From Bacteroidales bacterium (GTDB taxonomy: Bacteria; Bacteroidota; Bacteroidia; Bacteroidales; UBA932): a DNA stretch of 13,574 nucleotides. Shown here piece by piece: positions 7,078 through 13,574 of this stretch; position 1 is the stretch's first letter; every line of letters starts with the position of its first letter. The translations under genes and the position numbers were made by a program. The stretch is taken from the NCBI GenBank assembly GCA_017527625.1, contig JAFXPV010000080.1:1-13574 (forward strand), read 5' to 3'. The notes below the pieces were generated by a model. That model saw only the letters and a list, made by a program, of their open reading frames with translations, had not been told where the DNA came from and ran no database searches.

Positions 7078-7111
7078 GCGGGACGACTATGCTGGCTTGG
7101 GATATCTGTTT

Positions 7112-7254
7112 GCTCTCCGGCTCATTTTCCCCGCATATAATGAAAAAATCCCGGCGGATCCTCATTTTATGCGGCTATTTTTTTGAAAATCAGCGATTTT
7201 TTGCCGCATATAATGAAGAAATGCGCAGTACATTCATTTTATGCGATTGGGCAT
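7112..7254. repeat. Structured intergenic repeat, copy A (143 bp)
   Basis: Matches 12988-13129 along its whole length with scattered substitutions. It contains alternating inverted units: CCGCATATAATGA (7131-7143), TCATTTTATGCGG (7162-7174), GCCGCATATAATGA (7203-7216) and TCATTTTATGCG (7234-7245), which can pair as two hairpins or one long one. The central GAAAATCAGCGATTTT is conserved in both copies. It has no coding potential and lies in an intergenic region downstream of the fic-like gene, like REP/MITE-type repeats. Confidence 0.75.
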
Positions 7255-7315
7255 CGTGGAGAATGCCATCGGACCGCTGGTCCTGGCCCCTCAAACTATC
7301 TGTTGTGCGGTTTTG

Positions 7316-8203
7316 TCAATACTTGATTTTGAAGTAGTCCAGCAGCGACTTGTACTGGTCCTGGGCGGCAAGGCAGGTGTCTGAAAAATAGCCGTCGATA
7401 TGCCCCCATTCGCGAAGGCCGCGATAGTAGAAGAGTTTGAGTTCTTCGGTGATGATGAAGGGGACGATGTGGCCGGCAAGGCACTCCTTGAACATCATCA
7501 GGCAGCCGACGCGGCCGTTGCCGTCCTGGAAGGGATGGATGCGCTCGAACTGGCAGTGGAGGTCGATGATGTCTTCCAGTGATTTCTCGGCCTTGGCATT
7601 ATAGGCCTTGAGAAGGGCTGCCATCTTTGCGTGGACTTGTTCGGGCGGGCAGGTTTCATTGCCTCCGACTTCGTTGGGCAGGCGTTTATAATCGCCCACG
7701 TTGAACCAGGCCTTCCGGCTGTCTGAAGTGCCGGTCTTCAGGAGCCGGTGGAGTTCTTTGATGAGGGATTCCGACAGCCGGTCTTCTGCGTGGTCGATGA
7801 TGTAGTCGATGCAGCGGAAGTGGTTGGTAGTCTCTACGATGTCATCTACATTGATGCTGTTTTCCGTGATGCCGATCGTGTTGGTCTCGAAGATGTACCG
7901 GGTCTGCTCGTGGGTGAGCCTGTTGCCCTCGATGTGGTTGGAATTGTAGGTCAGATCAATTTGAGTGCGGTGGTAAATTCCGCCGCTGATTTTACCCTCT
8001 TTTTCTTCTCTCAGTCGCTTGAGAAGGATTGAGGGTTTCTTTTTTCCTGCGCCGCGAACCGGCAGTTCTGCATCGGCCGGCAAGCTCCAGGTCTTACCGG
8101 TCAGGAACGCTCCGGTAATCTTCCCGGCGGCACACCAGTTGCGCACCGTCCGCTCCGGCAGGCCGTGCTTCCGGGCGAATTCACTGACTGATATATACTC
8201 CAT
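7316..8203 (-). CDS. Fic-family protein with N-terminal HTH
   Basis: A 295-residue protein. An N-terminal MerR/excisionase-like HTH (SVSEFARKHGLPERTVRNW, about 5-23) is followed by a Fic domain. The class II inhibitory motif SNHIEG is at 88-93 (E92, G93). The Fic motif HPFQDGNGRVGC is at 223-234, with catalytic H223. Fic enzymes usually transfer AMP from ATP to a hydroxyl side chain of a target protein. Here the final Arg of the canonical HPFx(D/E)GNGRxxR is Cys234 (TGC, one transition from CGC). This Arg contacts the nucleotide phosphates, so activity may be reduced or altered. ATG 8203 is preferred over an upstream TTG at 8227 because it directly precedes the HTH and follows the promoter. 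The HTH and the adjacent palindromes suggest autoregulation. Confidence 0.88.
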   Translation of the reverse strand: MEYISVSEFARKHGLPERTVRNWCAAGKITGAFLTGKTWSLPADAELPVRGAGKKKPSILLKRLREEKEGKISGGIYHRTQIDLTYNSNHIEGNRLTHEQTRYIFETNTIGITENSINVDDIVETTNHFRCIDYIIDHAEDRLSESLIKELHRLLKTGTSDSRKAWFNVGDYKRLPNEVGGNETCPPEQVHAKMAALLKAYNAKAEKSLEDIIDLHCQFERIHPFQDGNGRVGCLMMFKECLAGHIVPFIITEELKLFYYRGLREWGHIDGYFSDTCLAAQDQYKSLLDYFKIKY

Positions 8204-8220
8204 ATTCGTGGGTATTCTCG

Positions 8221-8237
8221 TTGGCAATTATCGGCAA
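8221..8237. promoter_or_regulatory. Candidate operator O1 upstream of fic-like gene
   Basis: TTGGCAATTATCGGCAA is an imperfect copy of the perfect palindrome at 8273-8288. It lies between the predicted start of transcription and the ATG of the - strand fic-like gene. Both copies are followed on the + strand by GTTTT. Binding by the protein's own HTH would block its transcription. Confidence 0.45.
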
Positions 8238-8257
8238 GTTTTGTCTTCTCACGCATA

Positions 8258-8288
8258 CAAATATATCTATTTTTGCCGATAACGGCAA
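8258..8288 (-). promoter_or_regulatory. Bacteroidetes-type promoter of the fic-like gene
   Basis: Read on the - strand, TTG (8286-8288) is followed after 20 bases by TATATTTG (8258-8265), an exact TAnnTTTG -7 box. The predicted start of transcription is near 8251, about 48 bases before the ATG. The -33 box lies inside operator O2. Confidence 0.7.
8273..8288. promoter_or_regulatory. Candidate operator O2, perfect palindrome over the -33 box
   Basis: TTGCCG-ATAA-CGGCAA is a perfect 6+4+6 inverted repeat covering the -33 element of the fic-like promoter. With O1 51 bases away it forms a two-site arrangement typical of autorepression. The binding protein is inferred to be the Fic protein through its N-terminal HTH. 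Confidence 0.5.
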
Positions 8289-8308
8289 GTTTTTAGGTGT
8301 TAGGATGG

Positions 8309-8332
8309 TCATTCTTTTATGCGGCTGGGCAT
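8309..8332 (+). repeat. Partial third copy of the structured intergenic repeat
   Basis: TCATTCTTTTATGCGGCTGG followed by GCAT matches the right-hand end of copy A (7234-7254) with two extra bases and one changed position. Only this end is present. It lies between the divergent promoters of the fic-like and GHMP kinase genes. Confidence 0.4.
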
Positions 8333-8370
8333 CGGGCATCGCCGCCCTTTCGTTTATCTGAAAATCTTGG

Positions 8371-8378
8371 TACTTTTG
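8371..8378 (+). promoter_or_regulatory. -7 promoter box for the GHMP kinase cluster
   Basis: TACTTTTG is an exact TAnnTTTG box, 57 bases before the ATG at 8436. The -33 region is poor: only a T-rich stretch around 8348-8352 is near the right distance. The GC-rich DNA around it makes the box stand out. Confidence 0.5.
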
Positions 8379-8435
8379 CATTTACCTGCCGGGCCGGGTG
8401 TGCCGGCTGGCGGGCATTGTAGTTTTTTTGTCAAT

Positions 8436-9608
8436 ATGAAAAGTGTAATTCGTTTCAATGAAGTTTACGGGCGCGAGCCGGAGGGCATCGCGTTCTGTCC
8501 TTACCGCATCTGTCCCATCGGCGCGCATTCCGACCACAACCTCGGCAAGATCACGGGTCTGGCCATCGACAAGGGCATCCACATCGCCTACTCACCTAAG
8601 CATAACGGAGTGGTGGAGATGACGTCCCTGCAATTTCCCAAACGCGCCCAGTGGCACATCGAGTCTGTGCCGGCACGCAAGCAGGACGATTGGGCGGACT
8701 ATCTGCGCGGCGCGACCTGGGCGCTGGAGAAGCGCTACCGGCTGAACGTCGGCCTGTGCGGCGTCATCGAGGGCAGCCTGCCCATCGGCGGCCTGTCGTC
8801 GTCTGCGGCAGTGACCATCGCCTTCCTCAAGGCGCTCTGCAAGGTGAACGGCATCTCGCTCAGCAAGCAGGACCTCATCGAAATAGCATATATCGCCGAG
8901 AAGAACTACGTCGGCGTGAGCATCGGCAAGCTGGACCAGAGCTGCGAGGTGCTCAGCAAGAAGAACCATCTGCTCTATCTGGACACCCGGGACGGCAGCT
9001 ACGAGCTCATCCCCCAGAGTGCGCAGATGAAGCCGTACAGCATCGCCATCTTCTTCTCCGGGCTGGAGCACAGTCTGGCCGGGTCGAAGTACAATATGAG
9101 GGTGGACGAGCTGCGCAGCGGCGTCTATGCGCTACAGGCTTTCGAGGATATGGAGTACGGCAAGTTCCAGGACGCTATGGCGCGCGATGTGCCCCGGCAG
9201 GTCTACGAGGAGCTGAAGGGCCGTCTTCCGGAGCCCTGGGCCAAGCGCTGCGAGCACTGGTACACCGAGTTCGAGCGCGTGGAGAAGGGTGCCGAGGCCT
9301 GGCGCAGGGGCGACATCGAGGAGTACGGCCGCCTGTCGTTCGAATCGGGCTGGAGCAGCATCCACAATTGGGAGAGCGGCGCTCCGGAGCAGATCAAGCT
9401 TTACGAGATTATGACGCAGACCGACGGCATCTACGGCGGCCGCTTCTCGGGCGCGGGCTTCAAGGGCTGCTGTATGGCGCTCATCGACCCTGCCTTCGAG
9501 GAAAGCGTCTGCCGGAACGTCACCGAGAAATACCTGAAGGCCTTCCCCGAGATGACCGGCAAGTACGATGTCTTCATCTGCGAAAGCGCAGACGGCGTGG
9601 AGGAATAG
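8436..9608 (+). CDS. GHMP kinase, galactokinase/galacturonokinase-like
   Basis: A 390-residue sugar kinase of the GHMP superfamily. Motif 1 PYRICPIGAHSDHN (22-35) replaces the galactokinase GEHTDYN signature and resembles the PLGAHIDHQ motif of plant galacturonokinase. Motif 2 LPIGGLSSSAA (115-125) is the phosphate-binding loop, and motif 3 GGRFSGAGFKGCC (334-346) is the C-terminal GHMP motif. It should phosphorylate a hexose or uronic acid at C1 using ATP, feeding a nucleotide-sugar route, in the cytoplasm. ATG 8436 is chosen because it follows the promoter and matches the family N-terminus; upstream codons in the same frame are not protein-like. It is followed after 4 bases by a secreted phosphatase-like gene. 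The substrate is not certain: galactose, galacturonate or a related sugar. Confidence 0.85.
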   Translation: MKSVIRFNEVYGREPEGIAFCPYRICPIGAHSDHNLGKITGLAIDKGIHIAYSPKHNGVVEMTSLQFPKRAQWHIESVPARKQDDWADYLRGATWALEKRYRLNVGLCGVIEGSLPIGGLSSSAAVTIAFLKALCKVNGISLSKQDLIEIAYIAEKNYVGVSIGKLDQSCEVLSKKNHLLYLDTRDGSYELIPQSAQMKPYSIAIFFSGLEHSLAGSKYNMRVDELRSGVYALQAFEDMEYGKFQDAMARDVPRQVYEELKGRLPEPWAKRCEHWYTEFERVEKGAEAWRRGDIEEYGRLSFESGWSSIHNWESGAPEQIKLYEIMTQTDGIYGGRFSGAGFKGCCMALIDPAFEESVCRNVTEKYLKAFPEMTGKYDVFICESADGVEE

Positions 9609-9612
9609 CAGA

Positions 9613-10428
9613 ATGTCCGCCGATACGAGGCTTGTCGCAGGCATTGCACTGGCGGCTCTGCTGGCGGTGCTGCCGGCCGGGTGTCAGATGAAGTCCGGAG
9701 GGGCTCCGCTGCCGGGGCAGGCTGTCGCTGTCGGCCCTTCGCTGGCCACGAAAAGTCAGCTGGCTGCAGATGTCCGCGGGGATCTGCGGGTGCTGTCGTT
9801 CAATGTGCGCACCTGGACCCGGGACCTCGATGCTGACAGCGACGTGTTCTGGCGCACCCGTATGGAGGCGATGGAGCGGATGATCGAGGATCTGGACCCC
9901 GACATTCTCTGTTTCCAGGAAATGCTGTTCCCGGCGACACGCTACGTGCCGGACGGCTACAGGCGCGTGTCGGGCGGGGTGAACATCAGCCATCCCATAT
10001 TCGTCCGCAAGGGCGTGAAGTGGCAGGACCACGAGGTCGCAGTGCGCTGGGAGGCCTGCACGGTGGAGAGCGTGCGCATCATCAACGTGCACTCCAGCTG
10101 GGACGGCGAGATCACGGCCCGCACCGTGGAGCAGGTGAACGCGCAGCTGACGGACTGCGGGATGGCCCTGGCCTGCGGCGACTGGAATGTGCGGCTGGCC
10201 GCGCTCCAGAAGGCCGGGCTGCAGATGGAGTCGGCCCGCGTGCTGCTCGGCGTGCCGGAGGACGACACCTTCGCGAACTTCACCCGTCCGCAGGAGAGCC
10301 ACGGCCCCATCGACCATTTCTTCGTAGCCGGCCTGCAGGCGGTCTCCTACCGGATGATTACCGACCCTTACGGCTGCTCCAAGATGAGCGACCACTTCCC
10401 TATCGTCCTTGATATCTGTAAACAATGA
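9613..10428 (+). CDS. Endonuclease/exonuclease/phosphatase (EEP) family lipoprotein
   Basis: A 271-residue exported protein. A hydrophobic signal peptide ends in the lipobox LPAGC with C24, so it is probably anchored in a membrane. The EEP fold motifs are all present: SFNVR (N64), CFQE (E103), NVHSSWDG (H160), CGDWNVR (D190, N192), PIDHFF (D234) and MSDHFP (D260, H261). These bind a divalent metal and cleave phosphodiester or phosphomonoester bonds. The substrate could be extracellular nucleic acid, a sugar phosphate or a phospholipid. ATG 9613, 4 bases after the kinase stop, is chosen because it gives a correct signal peptide; an earlier in-frame ATG at 9568 would spoil it. The stop overlaps the next ATG as ATGA, so the genes are coupled. 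Confidence 0.85.
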   Translation: MSADTRLVAGIALAALLAVLPAGCQMKSGGAPLPGQAVAVGPSLATKSQLAADVRGDLRVLSFNVRTWTRDLDADSDVFWRTRMEAMERMIEDLDPDILCFQEMLFPATRYVPDGYRRVSGGVNISHPIFVRKGVKWQDHEVAVRWEACTVESVRIINVHSSWDGEITARTVEQVNAQLTDCGMALACGDWNVRLAALQKAGLQMESARVLLGVPEDDTFANFTRPQESHGPIDHFFVAGLQAVSYRMITDPYGCSKMSDHFPIVLDICKQ

Positions 10429-10829
10429 CGGCTATGACTATAGACGAGCAGCTCCTTGATGAACTCACCGCACAGGCGAAGGCCTCGCCGCGTCTGAGGA
10501 TGAACCACAACTTCCACCAGAGTCTGGAGGACAAGTGCCACCGCTTCCTGAACGCTATGGAGCCCGGGACTGTCGTGCCCGTCCACCGGCATCCCACCAA
10601 GGACGAGTCGTTCGTGGTGCTGCGGGGCAAGGTGCGGGTCTCTACATACAATGACGACGGGACTGTGCTGGAGAGTGTCGTGCTCTGCCGGGAGGAAGGC
10701 CGCTTCGGGGTGGACATCGCCAAGGGCGTCTGGCACACTGTGGAGTCGCTGGCTTCCGGCAGTGTCATCTTCGAGTGCAAGGAAGGCCCCTTCGTGCCGC
10801 ACGAGCAGGAAGGCATTCTGAATATCTGA
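10425..10829 (+). CDS. WbuC-like cupin-fold metalloprotein
   Basis: A 134-residue single-domain cupin. The pattern MNHNFHQSLEDKCHRFLNAM (25-44), then VPVHRHPTKDESFVVLRG, then GVWHTVESLASGSVIFECKEGP matches the WbuC family, with metal ligands expected among H56, H58, E63 and H105. WbuC-type proteins are often found in surface polysaccharide clusters, but their reaction is not established. Translation starts at ATG 10425, overlapping the preceding TGA by 4 bases; an internal ATG at 10434 is a possible alternative. Its place behind a sugar kinase suggests a role in sugar or envelope metabolism, which is inference. Confidence 0.8.
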   Translation: MTAMTIDEQLLDELTAQAKASPRLRMNHNFHQSLEDKCHRFLNAMEPGTVVPVHRHPTKDESFVVLRGKVRVSTYNDDGTVLESVVLCREEGRFGVDIAKGVWHTVESLASGSVIFECKEGPFVPHEQEGILNI

Positions 10830-10902
10830 TAAGGACGCCCTCAGTTGCCTGTCTGCTTTAGGATTTGCTGCATTTTCTTCAATTTTTCGTATATTCGGGA
10901 AT

Positions 10903-12852
10903 ATGAAGAAAACTTTCATTGCGAAATTGCTGGCCGGGCCGGTAGCGGCTACGGGGCTGGCTGTTGCGGTTGCGGCGGCGGCCGGGCTGGGCGTGCTGGC
11001 GGGGCTGGGCGCTCTGCTGACGGGCTGCCAGAAGGAGGACTTTTTCGACCCCGAACTGCCGGTGGAGGACGTGCAGCCCTCTTTCAGCAAAGCGCACGGG
11101 CTGATGGACGAGCCGTTCCAGCTCACAATTATCCCTGCGCTTGACGGCAGCAAGATCTACTATACCCTCGACGGCAGCGTGCCGACGGCCAAGAGTCCGG
11201 TCTACAAGGGGCCGCTGTCAGTGTCCGGCACTACTATAATCAGGGCGCTCGAGAGGGCGCAGGACGGGCACATCACCAAAGTCGCGACGGCCAGCTACAT
11301 CTTCGAGGACGTGCTGGACCTCGACTCCACTCCCGCCGGCTATCCGGAAATGTGGGGGCCGTACTGCCAAATCGAGGGGCGCGCCAAGGCCGACTATGCG
11401 ATGGACCCGCTGATGACGAAGGATCCCGCGCTGCGGCAGAAGATGCTGGCCGGGCTGAGGCAGATTCCCATCGTGTCCATCGTCACCGACAAGGGCAATT
11501 TCTTCAATGACTCCGAGGATCCCGACACTGGCGGCATATATATACACACCGGCACTCCGGTGGGCGACGGGCTCGGCAGGGGCTGGGACAGGCCTGTGTC
11601 GGTGGAGATCTTCGACGGCGGCAGGATGGACTTGACCGTGGACTGCGGCATCCGGCTCCACGGCGGGCATTCGCGGCTTGCAGAGAAGAATCCCAAGCAC
11701 GCCTTCCGCCTCAAGTTCAAGAGCGAATACGGTCCGTCCAAGCTCAAGTACGACATCTTCGGCGACGGCGGCCCGGCGGAGTTCAATACGCTGACTCTGC
11801 GCACGTTCTTCGGCAATGCCTGGCAGCACTGGGACGGCGGCAACCGCGGCAGGGCCCAGTATGTGCGGGACCTCTGGCACCGATATGCGAGTGCTTCTCT
11901 GGGGATGCCGTACAGCAGGGGACGGCACGTGCACGTGTTCATCAACGGTATGTACTGGGGCATCTACAGTCTCTCCGAAAGGATCGACGAGAACTTCTGC
12001 AAGTCGCACTTCGGCGGCAAGAAAGATGACTACGATGTGATCAAGGTCGACGAGGAACAGGGCAATTCGGCGGTGGCCGATGCAGGAAGCTTCGCTGCCT
12101 ATGCTGAGCTGATGGCGCTGGATTGCAAGGACCTGGCGGCAGTAGAGCGGCTGCTGGATGTCGACGAGTTCATAGATTTTATGATCCTGAACCAGTACGC
12201 GGGGAATACGGACTGGGATTATCACAACTGGTATGGGGTGTATGACAGAGGGGCGGCTGGAGGCGGGGCTTCCGGCGGGACGAGTGCTTCCGGCGGGACG
12301 AGTGCTTCCGGCGGGACGAGTGCTTCCGGCGGGGCTGGCAGCGGGTCCGGCAGCGGGGCTTCGGGAGGCGTGTCTGGTGGCGGGTCCAGGGGCGCGGGTG
12401 CTTCCAAGGGGACCGGGGGCGGCGCAGGGTTCCGTTTCCTGGTGTGGGATTCCGAGTGCATCTTCCAGGGCGTGAACGACAATATCCTCGACTGCTACAA
12501 CAAGGGGAAACCCACGAGCCTCTTCAGCAAGCTCATCAAGAACGACGAGTTCCGAGCGCGATTTGCTTCCCGGGTGCAGGAGTTGAGCGCTCCCGGCGGC
12601 CTGCTGACGCCTGAACGGACCACAGCGCTCTGGGACAGCCTCTACCACTCCATCGATATGGCCCTCTATCTCGAGGCCGCGCGCTGGGGCGACTACCGCA
12701 ACGCCGTCCATCCCTACAATTCCCGTGGCGCACGCTACGACGTCGACAACTACTATATGTCCGAACGCCGCCGCCTTCTCGACAGCTACTTCCCCACCCG
12801 TCTGGACATCTACCTGCAGCAGCTCCGCGACAAAGGCTGGCTCGAAGAATAG
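10903..12852 (+). CDS. CotH-kinase family lipoprotein with low-complexity insert
   Basis: A 649-residue exported protein. A long hydrophobic leader ends in lipobox LLTGC (C42). About 70-130 is a chitobiase-like beta-sandwich (IYYTLDGSVPTAKSPVYKG). From about 185 to 640 is a CotH kinase domain: RLHGGHSR, HAFRLKFK, VFINGMYWGIYSLSERI, NTDWDYHNWY (435-444) and FRFLVWDSE with D516. CotH proteins are atypical kinases that phosphorylate secreted or surface proteins. Between the DWxxxN and WD motifs lies a ~60-residue Gly/Ser/Ala/Thr insert (about 449-509), partly from an 18-bp tandem repeat. Flanking motifs are intact, so it probably loops out. The gene starts 73 bases after the cupin gene; no strong promoter is visible, only a weak TATATTCG at 10890-10897. 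A terminator follows at 12897. Confidence 0.85.
   Translation: MKKTFIAKLLAGPVAATGLAVAVAAAAGLGVLAGLGALLTGCQKEDFFDPELPVEDVQPSFSKAHGLMDEPFQLTIIPALDGSKIYYTLDGSVPTAKSPVYKGPLSVSGTTIIRALERAQDGHITKVATASYIFEDVLDLDSTPAGYPEMWGPYCQIEGRAKADYAMDPLMTKDPALRQKMLAGLRQIPIVSIVTDKGNFFNDSEDPDTGGIYIHTGTPVGDGLGRGWDRPVSVEIFDGGRMDLTVDCGIRLHGGHSRLAEKNPKHAFRLKFKSEYGPSKLKYDIFGDGGPAEFNTLTLRTFFGNAWQHWDGGNRGRAQYVRDLWHRYASASLGMPYSRGRHVHVFINGMYWGIYSLSERIDENFCKSHFGGKKDDYDVIKVDEEQGNSAVADAGSFAAYAELMALDCKDLAAVERLLDVDEFIDFMILNQYAGNTDWDYHNWYGVYDRGAAGGGASGGTSASGGTSASGGTSASGGAGSGSGSGASGGVSGGGSRGAGASKGTGGGAGFRFLVWDSECIFQGVNDNILDCYNKGKPTSLFSKLIKNDEFRARFASRVQELSAPGGLLTPERTTALWDSLYHSIDMALYLEAARWGDYRNAVHPYNSRGARYDVDNYYMSERRRLLDSYFPTRLDIYLQQLRDKGWLEE
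12274..12327 (+). repeat. 18-bp minisatellite inside the CotH gene
   Basis: Three perfect in-frame copies of GGCGGGACGAGTGCTTCC, encoding GGTSAS three times, with a 12-base partial unit before (12262-12273) and a degenerate GC-rich Gly/Ser stretch after. A unit of 18 bases can change copy number without breaking the frame. Confidence 0.85.
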
Positions 12853-12896
12853 CCTCCGAAACGCGCCCCTCGGCTTGAGGAATAATCACGCATCTT

Positions 12897-12932
12897 AACC
12901 TCCGGAGCACGTGCTGTGCCGGAGGTTTTTTT
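12897..12932 (+). terminator. Rho-independent terminator after the CotH gene
   Basis: AACCTCCGG (12897-12905) pairs perfectly with CCGGAGGTT (12919-12927), followed by a T run to 12932. The loop contains a further AGCACGTGCT palindrome. It lies 44 bases after the CotH stop. Confidence 0.9.
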
Positions 12933-12987
12933 CACCTGCCGAGGGCTATCTTTCTGCTCGCTTGCCGAGTTCGTCGGCCCATTCTTG

Positions 12988-13129
12988 GCTCTCCGGCCCA
13001 TTTTCCCTGCATATAATGATATTATCCCGGTAAAAACTCATTTTATGCGGCTGTTTTTCTGAAAATCAGCGATTTTAGCCGCATGGTATGAGGAAAAGCG
13101 CAGTACAGTCATTTTATGCGCTTGAGCAT
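12988..13129. repeat. Structured intergenic repeat, copy B (142 bp)
   Basis: Same orientation and layout as copy A at 7112-7254, including the TCATTTTATGCGGCTG unit and the central GAAAATCAGCGATTTTA. Like copy A it lies beyond the 3' end of a gene, here after the CotH terminator. Differences cluster in the loops, while the hairpin arms are mostly kept. Confidence 0.75.
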
Positions 13130-13136
13130 TGGGATC

Positions 13137-13170
13137 GAGGTTATTTCCCGGCGGAGCCGAGAATAACCTC
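13137..13170. repeat. Hairpin-forming inverted repeat
   Basis: GAGGTTATT (13137-13145) and AATAACCTC (13162-13170) form a perfect 9-bp stem. CGGC-GGA-GCCG inside it can make a second small stem. No T run follows, so it is not a typical terminator. Confidence 0.6.
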
Positions 13171-13221
13171 TAAAAGTTCTTGATGCCGGCGGCGGAAAAG
13201 CGGGCGCGGAAGAAGGGCTGG

Positions 13222-13532
13222 GAACGGGTTTCCTCCCGGCGGGGCTGCGGGGGGCTCGGGGGAAGGCCCTCCTCGCCACGCCGAGGAAAACCCTTCCGCT
13301 CCGGCGTGGACCCAAACAGTGCGAGAACACACCCACATCAAAATCTGTCCATCAGCACCGGCCTCTCCGTGGACAGACAAGGGATAACTATGCATCCGTT
13401 CCTCGGAAGTGTGTTCTGGAGCGGAATGCTGCCTTTTGTCTTCCCGGGGTGTCTGGGTGGCGAAGGGTTTTCCTCGGCCGGCAGCAGGAGCCCCTCCAGA
13501 GCTCCTGCTGGCGGACGGGAGGAAACCCGTTC
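13222..13532. repeat. GC-rich nested inverted repeats, possible structured RNA or DNA element
   Basis: Outer arms are GAACGGGTTTCCTCCCG (13222-13238) and its perfect complement at 13516-13532. Next arms are GCCGAGGAAAACCCTTC (13280-13296) and its perfect complement at 13462-13478. Inside these TTCCGCTCC (13294-13302) pairs with 13418-13426, AGAACACAC (13324-13332) with 13409-13417, and TCTGTCCA (13344-13351) with TGGACAGA (13370-13377). A side hairpin CAGCAGGAGC / GCTCCTGCTG spans 13482-13510. The arms nest in order, which is hard to explain by chance. No conserved coding frame is seen in this 400-base stretch. Its identity is unknown. Confidence 0.6.
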
Positions 13533-13574
13533 TCCGCCGATTCTCCCAGCCCCATCTCCCGCCACCGACAAAAA

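Noticed and set aside
7268..7285. GGACC-GCT-GGTCC hairpin as a terminator for the fic-like gene
   Set aside because: Stem is only 5 bp and no T run follows on the - strand.
8651..9691. Second + strand frame within the GHMP kinase gene
   Set aside because: Arg/Gly/Ala-rich out-of-frame translation with no domain, while the overlapping frame has all GHMP motifs.
9574..10425. Long - strand reading frame opposite the EEP lipoprotein gene
   Set aside because: High G+C makes long antisense frames common. The + strand frame has complete catalytic motifs and a signal peptide; the antisense one has neither.
12274..12327. CRISPR array
   Set aside because: The units are contiguous 18-bp tandem repeats within a coding region, with no spacers.
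11218..12711. A 497-codon - strand reading frame opposite the CotH gene
   Set aside because: It mirrors the codon pattern of the CotH gene and shows no recognisable domain; rich in Ala, Val, His and Pro as expected for an antisense shadow.
13109..13571. Several - strand reading frames at the right end
   Set aside because: They overlap one another and run through inverted repeats and hairpins; none shows a domain or a plausible start region.

Overview
The window looks like chromosome of a gut-type Bacteroidales bacterium carrying a mobile defence cassette. This rests on exact TAnnTTTG (-7) promoter boxes with TTTG/TTG -33 boxes about 20 bases upstream, AT-rich leaders without strong Shine-Dalgarno sequences, IS66-type insertion sequence ends, secreted lipoproteins and a Bacteroidetes-style sigma-like gene. 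The species cannot be fixed from sequence alone. By eye, 270-6815 has clearly lower G+C than the GC-rich DNA from about 7300 onward, which suggests horizontal acquisition of the first half.

Left region (1-6951). Two related IS66 ends face each other with their transposase 3' ends inward: one at 1-269 on the + strand, one at 6816-6951 on the - strand, truncated at 6951. Between them is a + strand operon driven by a clear promoter at 275-305, five bases inside the IS end. Its five genes are an ABC-type AAA ATPase, a DUF4435/TOPRIM-like protein (together resembling the PARIS AriA/AriB pair), a 68-residue HTH regulator, a AAA+ ATPase and a subtilisin-like protease (together resembling IetA/IetS, known as a plasmid-stability toxin-antitoxin pair and as an anti-phage system). 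The first four genes overlap or lie 3-4 bases apart, so two defence modules appear fused into one transcription unit around a shared HTH gene. Behind it lies a decayed sigma-factor-like gene (6051-6698) broken by three in-frame TGA codons and followed by a strong terminator.

Middle region (6952-8435). A possible IS21-like remnant is followed by a 143-bp structured intergenic repeat, then a - strand Fic AMP-transferase-like gene with an N-terminal HTH and palindromic operators overlapping its own promoter. The last Arg of its Fic motif is Cys.

Right region (8436-12852). A chromosomal-type + strand cluster encodes a galactokinase/galacturonokinase-like GHMP kinase, a secreted endonuclease/exonuclease/phosphatase lipoprotein, a WbuC-like cupin and a CotH-family kinase lipoprotein. 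The CotH domain is interrupted by a Gly/Ser/Ala-rich insert encoded partly by an 18-bp minisatellite. A terminator follows.

Right end (12853-13574). No convincing gene. It holds the terminator, a second copy of the 143-bp repeat, and a GC-rich block of nested inverted repeats that could be a structured RNA or a DNA repeat.
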